Origin: Phoronis australis
Lineage: Eukaryota; Phoronida; Phoronidae
Reading direction: 5' to 3'
Assembly (NCBI GenBank): GCA_002633005.1
Contig: NMRA01000578.1
Span: forward strand, 69,298 to 133,297
DNA: 64,000 nucleotides
Below are positions 36,631 to 47,300 of the stretch, one piece after another. Numbering within the stretch: the first letter of the stretch is position 1; each line of letters starts with the position of its first letter. The position numbers were made by a program, and so were the translations under genes. The notes below the pieces were generated by a model that saw nothing but the letters and a program-made list of their open reading frames with translations, had not been told where the DNA came from and ran no database searches.

Positions 36631-37325
36631 GTTTTTACATTACTTGGATGCCTGAACGTAGAATGCAACAGATGTAGATTGAAGTTGTCTTTCTTCCTCC
36701 TTTCACATGTAGCGGACGTGGCTGGGCTGTAACAGCAAAATGAAAAAAGAAACTGTGTAGTTGAATTACAGTTTATGATGGGACCAAGAGCACGACATCT
36801 GGGATACACTTCAAATCATGAAACAAACCGCTTGAACTTGTCAGCTGAGCATGTAAGCAGCTTTTTGAGAAGAATTTTGTGATTTGACCGCGAATTATTT
36901 GCAAACTCGCTGGAGCAGGACACCGTAAATATCAGAAGAAAGAACAATTGTTCATGGTTTGTTGAACCCATTTTGTGTAAATTTACTGAGTTGTGTGTTT
37001 GAGATGGACGGCTGAAGTGAACCATCCGTGGAATTCCTTGTCCCGAGTGTCATACCCTGTAGTATGTAAATATAGTGTATTGGGGACCATCAGAACAGAA
37101 GCTGAGGGTGCTTGACCTGTGGTCTAGAGCACAGCCACAACTACAGGCAACACGTAGCCCTCTGTTGGCCGGTTAGGGGCTACAATACTTCCCATCGCTT
37201 TCTGTACCAATGTCGTCCCGTGTATTTTAAATGGGCGGTAGGCCAAATCTGGCCACTGATTAGGAGTTTTTACCTCGTCAAAAATACATTCCACACTTAA
37301 AACTATCACTTAAAAAAGCGCTTAC

Positions 37326-37420
37326 TTTCTTCATGCTGTGGTCCTTTCTACTTCTATACACATATCTTCGATGAAGCTATAGTTACAAGAACTAAGGTGA
37401 CGTTGGCGAAGAATTCCAAC
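37326..37420 (-). other. LDAF1: Possible non-coding first exon of LDAF1
   Basis: On the minus strand GAAGAAA is followed by gtaagc at 37325, which would pair with the acceptor at 36727 to remove a 598-nt 5'-UTR intron. The upstream end is a guess. Confidence 0.3.
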
Positions 37421-37778
37421 TCCACTTTTTTGGTCACCGTTAACTTTTTCACCACGCGCGCGATAACCACAGAGTATTTCAACTGAGTCACACGAGCTAG
37501 GCAAAGTCTAGCGCGACACTGTCTTGCAAAATAGCGATATAGGAATAAAGGTATCAGGTGAAATTTGTAAAGATTTGTGTCCCTTGAACTTTTTATTCGG
37601 CAACATGCTTGATTTCACGTAACTTCCTCAGAGGTTGGGTGGTGTTTTTTTATCATTCTTCTATTTAGGGAGGGGAGGAATGTTGTGAATGTTGGTTTGT
37701 GTGGTCTCATCTTTCGTGTTGTCTCGTGTGTTCGTCCGTGGGTTGCCTTAAGTGGCTGGATGTTTAAGTTCTAGTATT

Positions 37779-37788
37779 GTCACGTGAC
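37779..37788. promoter_or_regulatory. Palindromic E-box / CLEAR-like site GTCACGTGAC
   Basis: A perfect 10-bp palindrome matching USF and MiT/TFE (CLEAR) binding sites. It is about 0.1 kb upstream of a strong donor at 37895 (ATGAGTAAAG then gtaagc), suggesting a transcription start nearby. Confidence 0.4.
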
Positions 37789-37789
37789 T

Positions 37790-37894
37790 GGGGAATCAAG
37801 AGAGGTCTCTCTTCGTGTGGCCCTGCTGCACGCAGGACGTCTGCGTTTGTGGATCTTCATCTCAAGCGTGTATTCAAGCTTTCATATGAGTAAA
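37790..37894 (+). other. Candidate 5' exon ending at a strong donor
   Basis: The sequence ends CATATGAGTAAAG before gtaagctg. Its ATG would leave one base over, which does not match the phase of YARS2 exon 2. If used it is more likely a YARS2 5'-UTR exon or part of another transcript. Confidence 0.25.
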
Positions 37895-38367
37895 GGTAAG
37901 CTGCACGCGAACCTGTATTGAATTACAACATATGTTAATTATGACTCCATCTACATATATGCATGTTTCATTTTGATTTTATTTCCTTTATTTTGAAATT
38001 CGTAACTTTTTGTGGGGATGTACTATCGCCCCTGTATGCCTGCGCGACGGTCCAGGGCGATGTAATTGCGTATTTGCTAAGCCACGACTCACGACACAAG
38101 TATACATTCTTGCTAGGGAACCAGTTTCTATGAATAATGAGCCAATTATCCAGTGATTGTCTTGCTCTCAAAAGTCGGGGACCACTTATTCGACTAGTGT
38201 CGATTAAGTCTCCAGTATTTCCACCAAAAGAGAAGGCATAAATACACTTACCACTCAAACACAAGAGGTGACGCGTGCAAAAGAAAGAATCAAAACAACT
38301 TCCGTGATGAGTTTGTGCTCTACGTCACAAAATATGTGCTCCGTTCTTGATGACACTGACTTCCAAC

Positions 38368-38384
38368 ATGTCTGCGCCCATCAG
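38368..38384 (+). CDS. YARS2: YARS2 coding exon 1 (17 nt)
   Basis: ATGTCTGCGCCCATCAG then gttagt. It encodes MSAPI and two bases of Arg; AG joins G of the next exon. Chosen because human YARS2 starts MAAPILRS and the phase fits. An in-frame ATG at 40737 (MADLTKP) is the alternative start if this exon is not used. Confidence 0.6.
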
Positions 38385-41300
38385 GTTAGTTTACGAAAAC
38401 ATGAACATTCTTTGCTAGCCATCTAGCTGTAGTTTTGTTTTCAGTGATAAGTTTACTTAAACACTGCTAAAAGCAAAACTTGTCATTTGTTAGTGCATCA
38501 AAACAGATCTACGTGTCTGCCCATGCATAAGTTTTTGCAATGCCGACATTCAANNNNNNNNNNNNNNNNNNNNNNNNNNNNNNNNNNNNNNNNNNNNNNN
38601 NNNNNNNNNNNNNNNNNNNNNNNNNNNNNNNNNNNNNNNNNNNNNNNNNNNNNNNNNNNNNNNNNNNNNNNNNNNNNNNNNNNNNNNNNNNNNNNNNNNN
38701 NNNNNNNNNNNNNNNNNNNNNNNNNNNNNNNNNNNNNNNNNNNNNNNNNNNNNNNNNNNNNNNNNNNNNNNNNNNNNNNNNNNNNNNNNNNNNNNNNNNN
38801 NNNNNNNNNNNNNNNNNNNNNNNNNNNNNNNNNNNNNNNNNNNNNNNNNNNNNNNNNNNNNNNNNNNNNNNNNNNNNNNNNNNNNNNNNNNNNNNNNNNN
38901 NNNNNNNNNNNNNNNGCATCTAAACTACATCCTGTCCAAATTTCATGTTTGTATTTGAGAGTATAGTGCTCTTTTGGATAGGAGGAACAAGAGGTACTTT
39001 TTCGAAAGTTGATCGCACGGCGGAAAATCGTGCGCTAAAAAAAGCTTACAGAAAATGATTTATCAGCGATAATTTGAGACAAAAAGATTACAAACTTATA
39101 AATAAAGACTAAGGTAACGATTTATAACACAAAATTATCTTATAGTTAACTTTGAAGTCTGAAATCGGGTAATTTACCGACGTGGGTTTTACACGGAGGC
39201 AGATATGGGGCACCGTGACCTACTTTTTGATTGTCCTCCCTAGTACAATGGATTGAAGAACAGGGAAAAACAGAGATTGGCCGTTCAATCTCGTAGGACT
39301 CAAAACTGATGAACGCAGTCACTCCACAAACATAATTGTAGAATGATGTTCCATCATCATTCTGTTCAGGGCAGCAATCAAATTTAATTATTTAATCAGT
39401 CTAGAAAGAATTTATTTTTTTAATATTAACTTTGTGCAAGATTTTGTTTTGTTTAGTTTTTATTCAGATCAGCGGGTAACTTGGTACTGGTGAATCTTTA
39501 ACACTGGCACTCAACTAAGTTGAGACCCATGACAGTGGTGGATTTAGAGGGGGCCATGGCCCCCCCCCCCCTAAAATTCTCCCAGATTGCATCAGGCTGT
39601 TCGGGGGTGCGAATGTCTGATGGGCAAAATCCTGGCTAATATTCTGCACTGCCCCCCTAACTCAAAATCCTGGATCCACCCCTGCATGAAACCTTGACAT
39701 GTACGTAAGGCTTCCCCGAGTGGCAGATGGAGTGGGTGCCAGCCTGGTGGTAGTGGATCCAGAACACAGGGAAGGCAAATGATCCAGGACACAAAGTAGC
39801 ATTGCTGAGTGCAAATTCCAGGACGCAAAAATTGTTGATGAGATCTGTAGCCAGGGGCCATGCTTGCTTTTAAGAAGATCGTTTATTTTTATGACATTAA
39901 TTTTGTGTCAACTTTATTTTACCTTTTTGCCCTCATCTTTCCGAAATTGTGTGTTGCAGTATTGTAGGAAGGCTTTGGATGACAGCCTCTAGCAGCCAGC
40001 TAACCTTAGTACGTAACTGTATAAATATATAGATTTGGAAAGATGTGGGTAAAAACTAGTGAAGTGAAATTTGACTTACATTTAAGGTCATTAAAAACTG
40101 AAGTCTTCCATGAGTAAAGCTTATAGGTTACTGGTACAAAGAATATCGTAATATCAAATAGTTTGTTGCTAAATTTTTGGACCGATAAGATGCATCGCCT
40201 ATCAATGCCATAAAATAGAATGCCACTTGTTGGCCAATTTCTTTTATCACTGATTCTTTAATCAACTGTCCTTCTTTCAACAGGCTGTCTACAGTTAACA
40301 ACAAACCATTGGAACTACATTCACTTTGTTATAAGGTTTTATCATTTTATTTTCAGCAAACCAAAATTCTGAGCAAGTTTTGCTTCCTATGAAGTTGTCT
40401 GTACCCTCCCATCCTGTAACTGTTAAGGTCTCACTGCACTTACTTTGTTATGACACATACTAGTATAGTTTCAAAAGTTACTGACCGGCATGACGGAATG
40501 GCTTTATTTTCTCGAATATATGACATGTAAGTCACTACGTCAGACAGCAATGCTAACATTTTGACTGGCTTGCCATGGTAAGACCCAGCAACTTAGTAAC
40601 AACTACAGAGTAATTACAATGGCAACATTCTTTTTTCTCTCAGTGCAAATAATTCTGCATTCTGCATAAAAAATTCTAATGCTTGCAAACAGAAGTTTTT
40701 CCATGGAGCAGGGGCACCACCTGGAGTTTGTCCTCAATGGCAGATCTTACCAAGCCCATAATGACTTCTGATCTAGGTAGTTGTTTTTTAATAGAAGGTT
40801 TAACGAGTATCGCCTTTGATTGTTCTAGGCACTTACGACATCCGCTTAGAGTATGTGTTGGGTACTCTCTGAAAAGATTCTTCTCCAACAGGAACATTCT
40901 TACTCTACATGACAGAGGTCTTCTTCAGAACGTATTTCCTGATAAAAGGTAACATTGTATGGTCTTTTTTGCTTCAGCTATGAAACATTGTTCTTTTCTA
41001 ATTTTTTGAAGGATGTTGAATGTTTTATTCGCTCATTTGATATCTTAGTGAAGTACTCAGAATTTGATTATAATCTAGTAGGCGTAAATGCTAAGTGCAG
41101 GCAGCAGGCGAATACCTCAAATAGTACTTGGCTTTGAGAAAAAAACGTGTTTGCCAGATCAAGATGGACGGACTGAAGCCACGATTCGGTAAGACAAAGA
41201 AAAGAAAAACAAGGATTTTTCAGCCATAAAAGCCAATGCTTTTTCGTCACAAGAGCATAAGGGAAGGAGGTGTCAGGTGGGGGCAGGTGTCCATGGGCCG

Positions 41301-44300
41301 CTTTTGAGTTGTTTTTGTTCGTCGGACTCAAAGCCAACATCCAGGCTTAGTGTTAGTGTTATTATATAGATAACCTAGATATTTTATTATCTGGTATGAC
41401 ATTAAGTGGACTCCATTGTGTGTATCACCGGCAACTCGCCATTCTTGTTTTCTCTGCCAGCTCGCCAGACCTGCTGCGACAGTTGGTGGCCTCACCTCAG
41501 TGCATGTACTGTGGGTTTGACCCGACTGCAGACAGTCTGCATGTGGGTAATCTGCTAAGCATCATGGTCTTACTCCACTGCCAACGAGCTGGCCATCATC
41601 CTATAGCCTTGGTAAGTGTTTGATTGGTTCCTCGCATTTCTTGACATACGTTTAAGAAACAATAAACACAAACCTGTCAAAAACCATATTTCATCTACTA
41701 TAAAATCGGTCTCATTTTGTTCCTTACTCGAACTGCTACAGGCATTAGAAAAATTGACATGATGGTATTGGTCCAGACCAGGCTCATTACATTGCCTGTC
41801 ACACTGGGTTAGTTTCAATTGCCCGTGGCAGCAAGGCCGTTATGGGAATTCCATTTTATTTCTGTTAACTAATTTCAATTCAAACAAAGGATAGGAATCT
41901 TATGACGTTGCTTTTGAGAAAATGAATAAAGTTGTTGTTTTAACACAAGAACACGGTTTGTATCAGCTTTTGATATGTGCCAAAGGTAAACAGTGAGTGT
42001 CTAGGCTGCACTTTCACCAGATATAGATTATGTTGAAAATTCATTCTTCGACAGGAAAACAAATGTGTCATTCTTACATACAAGTTCTTGTTCTTGTTAT
42101 TTCAGATTGGTGGAGCCACTGGTATGATCGGTGACCCTAGTGGTCGTTCAAAGGATCGTGATGCAGTGAGCTTAGAGCAAGTCAACCATAACGTGCAGTC
42201 AATACACAGTAGTCTAGAACGAATTTTTACCAATCACGAGCGATTTCTGTGGAAAACTAATAAGTCACTGCCAGGAGTTAGGTACGGAGAATCTGTTTAA
42301 ACCATTCTGGTAGGAAGTTGAGTGAAAGTCCACGTATATGCGTGTATTGAGGCTGATACATCCATATTACAAATCATGCATTAATTTTTTTATTAAAATA
42401 ACATTTGTTCAGTATCATTATCACATCTGTCAGATGATTTATACAGTCACCTTATTCACATAGTCACCATTTTAAAAGTGAGTTTCTTTTTTTAGGTTTT
42501 AAAAACAATGTATTATGTGCTTAATCACAGCGCAAAGCGTGATTTTTTTTGCGTGCCTTGTTATATTTATGTCTCAAATGCATAGTTTTTAAACCTAAAA
42601 AGTTGTCACATTCAGTTAAAAAGAAAATCTGTCAGTTCATTTTTGTGTGCAATACCTGATTTGTAATTAGAGAATCAACTTTCACTAGATAGTGCTACTG
42701 AAATGTGAATCCTCTTGTTGTTAAGGGCTAGACTGAGTCAAAGCAGAGCTTTTCTCCTGCATGGGTGTGTGCACGGAATATGGTTCCCTCTCTTGGTACT
42801 ACTTAAACGCAGACATTTATACACTGGGTGGACTGTAGTCTGACTTGAGCTCCCCATTGGGCTCATTTCCTGAAGCATTCTTGTTCGCTTTTATTTCTGA
42901 ATCCTTTTCAACGGTTTATAATTGCAGGATATTGAACAATGCCGAATGGTACAAGAACAGAAACGTTATTGAGTTCTTGTCGAATGTTGGCCGTCATTTT
43001 CGTATGTCAGATATGCTGGGAAGACACAGGTGAGTATCACTGGTCTCAAAATGTTACTTAAAATCCCTTGTCTGATGCTTTTGTTGTCTTCTACACTATA
43101 CTCCTATTTGATTGTTGTATTATACAGATGGTGATTGTCTTCATCCTGTAGTCCTATTAATGAGATATTGTATGACCTTGTTGATATCTCGAACATTAGC
43201 ATTGCTGAATGGGAGTCGGTCATGGTTCACCTCACTGCGTAGTATTGGTGATGCATCATATGATCTGTTCACGCAATTCCACTTGGTCCCTTGTCTAGCA
43301 AATTCGAATATGCCACTCTCGCACTAACCACTTGCCAGGTCGCCATTGGTGAATGCTGAAGTTGGACTGGCAATGGTAATGCCTGCTTGGGAATGCTTCG
43401 TAACTTGTCCATAAATTAATTTCCAAAATGTTCTCATGTGTTGGCTTCCAATCAGCATGATTCAAACCCGAGCAATATCTGCATGATTGTTTTGCTTCCA
43501 ATGCCTAAAAATAGTTACCAATTGGCAAGCATAGGTCCCATCTAATGAGTACACTCCCCTTGAAAGTCTTGTGTCATGATTAAATTACGTCTTTAACTCT
43601 GCTTTGTGTAGGAAGTGGTTTAGTGGCCGTGGCAATGCAGCAAATTTTTGCAGAATATCTATTGTTGTGTCATGTTTATTCCGTAATATTATGTAATATT
43701 ACGATAATTAACAATACCCATGTAGTTTGTAATAGTCATGCATTCAGTTGTCCCTGGTACCAACAGTTGAACAAACAACTGATACACATCTCTTGTTGGA
43801 GGAAAAATCTGATTTGGAAAACGACAATTACATCCAGCAAATCTCATGGTAAAGTGATGGAAAAACAGAACACTAAGCCAATGAGCTGTAACCAAGTGTT
43901 GTTTGAAAAATAGAATTTTGCTGTTTGAAAATGTGGTGTAATAACAATTTGTGTTTTCAGTGTGAAGAGCCGGCTGAACTCATCAGAAGGAATGTGTTTT
44001 ACCGAGTTTACCTACCAGATATTCCAGGCTTACGACTGGCTTCACTTGTACAACAACTATGGGTGCTTAATACAGGTTACGCTACTCACTTTTAGGACAA
44101 TTTAATCGTAGACGAATAGGAAATGGTCAACTTCAGTTTAAACATTTCTTCTGGAAATAATTGTTCTTAAAACGACTCTTCTATGTGAACTGGTAATTCT
44201 GTCCAGTCACTAAACCCAACTGTTTCCAGTCCGCCAAATGACCCTCGTGTCATCAACTGTAATTTCTTCCCAAGCCCACAAGTCATTTCTAATCTGAGTG

Positions 44301-47300
44301 AAAAACAAGTCGAGACGAAAGTTATGAATACACAGGTCTTGGAATTTTCCTCTTCAAAGGATTTCCTCTTTTTGGTTTGGATTTCCTCTTGTTTGATTTC
44401 CAGTTTCCTCTTTTTAGTCTCTTTTTGGTCAATATTTTGACATTGATCAGGCAAAAATGTTTATTTCAGTTAAAATTTACAACAAAAGACTAGCCTATTT
44501 ATTTGTGGAACCATACATCACCTGGAAAATTTTCCTCGTTTTTGTCATTGGTCATTCCAAGCCCTGAATACAATAAATGGTCTTAGCCTTAGCCATCTTT
44601 GATAGAAGGTGGGTACAGAGCAGCTTTATAGGTGCCTTGTATTGTCAGTGATTTTCCTGGACCGCGTCTTTGAGCTATTAGCGCATAAAAAATAAAAAAG
44701 CATACTTTTTATCATCAGGTGCGCCTAAAGCTCCCAGGTTCAAATTTGGTCAGGGATATCCCTGTTAGACACGAACATGAACCTGTTGTTATTTTTATTG
44801 CACTTGGGTTTTTTATTTCATATGTCACCACTTTAATTTCACTAAGTCTGCTGGGCAAACTTTTTTGAAAAGAGGCACGCCTTTTATCATCAGGTGCGCC
44901 CAAAGGGCACAGGTTCAAACGTGATCAGAAATATCCCTGCATTGTAGACTTGTGTGAAATCCAGTCATCTTTTTATAGCCTGTCTTAAATTTCGTTTAGA
45001 CAAAACTGATCCTGCTGCTGCTTAGCCATTACTTTTTTCATGGTATTTTGAACAATTCCTGTTCTCCTTGTAGATAGGTGGTGGCGATCAAATGGGAAAC
45101 ATTTTGACAGGCCATGATCTGATACAGAGGTTGAAACGGAAACAAGCGTTTGGCAAGTACCATCCACTCTTCATATCTTTGCAGTTAGACCACCTAGTTT
45201 AGCCCAGTGAACTGCGTAGCAAAAGTTATACAATACAAGACAAAAGTAATCAGACAACCACGATGTCCCCGTCATGATGGCTAATTGTGTTTACAGAAAT
45301 GACCGGTAATGACTGTTATGGTAGCAAATGGCTTAGTTATCTTACTGACTTCTTTGTTAATTCTCCTCCATTCTTAGTCATGTTGTAACTAAAGGCTTAT
45401 CTAACGATGAATTCAGCTTCCTCCTATCCACGGGAATTCATGGTTATTTTGTCTGAATACTTTTGTCCTGTACTGTTGTATTGATTGCTTTCAAGCATTT
45501 CAACATACCATTGATTTCATCTGATCTTGGTCGTCACATCATGTTTTAAATTCATGTTTCAGTAAATTTGTTTTTACCTAAGAGGCATGGAATGCAAAAG
45601 CTCGTCAAAAATGTTTTTCAAACAATTCCTGACGAATGTACCATTTTGTTACCTTTACTACAGAGTTGTTCACTTTCCTCTGTGAGGGAATTTCCAGAAA
45701 AGAGTACATAATTCATAATTTTGGAAATAGGTGTGAATGAAAAACTCTGTAGTCACCACAGAGTTTCTAATCTCCCTCCTTTTTGTGATGAATGTGCACA
45801 TGTGCTCACAGTCACTCGACAAACAGCTGACTGACAAGATAATTATTAATGGCATAATATCATGTGTTATTGCACTCCGAATCCGAGGTCTTTTTTTTAT
45901 TTATACCCCCGAAGGTTTTTTGAAATTTGAAGGTAAAAGTCATATGCTTTGACATCAACAGAACTTCAGATACTTTACGAACAAACTATAAAAATACCTG
46001 GTGAGCAGGTTGAATTTTGTTTCAGTGGCAGAGAACTACTTAGAATATTGCAATTTAGTCTCTTTATCGCATTCCAGACCTCTTGAAATTTAAGACGAGA
46101 AGCTACTGTACAGTAAGAATAGAGTGCAAAACTGCCCATGGTTGATATTAAGATTTAATCACAAAATCTTTGGACTTAATTTCTTTGGGAACAACACAAA
46201 CTAAGTGTTTATAGTATGTTCCTGGAGATGATTTTGTCCTTAAAACTTATTTATACTTACTTGTCGATGGTTGCTGGTGATCAGTGCAGTGAGCCCACCT
46301 GAGTGGCCTGTGCATGTCTGGTACAACGTATATTAGACCACCTGCAGTTAATGTTTTTGTCGATGGCAAATTTTTGCATAACATTTCATGTATCAACACT
46401 TGCTGCTTGTAGGTTTAACTGTACCAATTTTAACCACGGCCTCTGGCCAAAAGCTTGGGAAAAGTTTAGACAACACTGTTTGGCTGAATGACGACAAGAC
46501 ATCAGCTTTTGAATTGTATCAGGTGAGATTCTGCTTCAAGCAGTGTCATGGTTATTAGGACAATGTATGAGATTAAATCGCGTAATGCTAGAACATTTTT
46601 GCAACAAATGCTGCTGAGATGGCTGAGATGGAGAGTGATGGCAGAAAACTAGGTCAAAATTTGACGCTAGGAAGAAGTTGACTGCAGCTGTGTGATCAGT
46701 TAATGTGTGTCATGTTTGAAGTTATTATTTATATCCAAAAAACATTGAACCCCGCTTTAGCCTGTAGACAGATTTTCATTGCCACAGGTTTTTTTAAAGC
46801 AGAATTAAACCTGTGTTCATTCAAAGAAATCCTGCAGCTTTTGATATAGACTACTTGATTGTGTGTGTCGTGTTTGAAGATGGTGTTTATGTCCTTAGGG
46901 TTACTTAAAAGCACACTAAACCCCATTCTGGCCTATAGACAGATATTATCTGCTTCTAAATTATTTAAAGTGGTAATTAAACTGTGTTGGTGGAGGAAAA
47001 CTGTTTTTGATATGGGCCATGAGTACCGTTATAAAATTGGTTTGAATTTGTTTTTTACTGAGATGGGAAGGTATTTTTGGTCTTGCATAGAATTGACAAT
47101 TCGTCATTGCTCGAGACTATGCTCAACAAATAAAATGACATGCTGTGACCAATCAGCTTGTAGAGCCTCGTCTTGAGCGCTAACAAGCTTTTAGTTCTTT
47201 CCAAGCACAGAAATTGCTACTATTTTGAGTGAGGAAATTTTTGAGAACAATTTCATAACAGTTAGTGATCTAAATCAAACTACTTTTATCTCGAAAGGCA

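Larger units (their letters stand above)
37430..38367. promoter_or_regulatory. Head-to-head promoter region of LDAF1 and YARS2
   Basis: The region between the divergent genes is relatively CpG-rich near 37455-37530. It holds a palindromic E-box GTCACGTGAC (37779-37788), an ETS-like ACTTCCG (about 38298) and a CRE-like TACGTCA (about 38321), the last two just upstream of the YARS2 ATG. ETS sites are frequent in promoters of mitochondrial-protein genes. Assignment is from motifs only. Confidence 0.4.

Noticed and set aside
37968-38264. Minus-strand open frame of 98 codons between LDAF1 and YARS2
   Set aside because: No family resemblance and no splice context; it lies in the divergent promoter region. 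Also considered as a structured RNA, but no known RNA signature was seen.
40737-40828. YARS2 starting at ATG 40737 (MADLTKP)
   Set aside because: The acceptor at 40829 with the upstream MSAPI exon fits both phase and human N-terminus better. The alternative start is kept only as a fallback.
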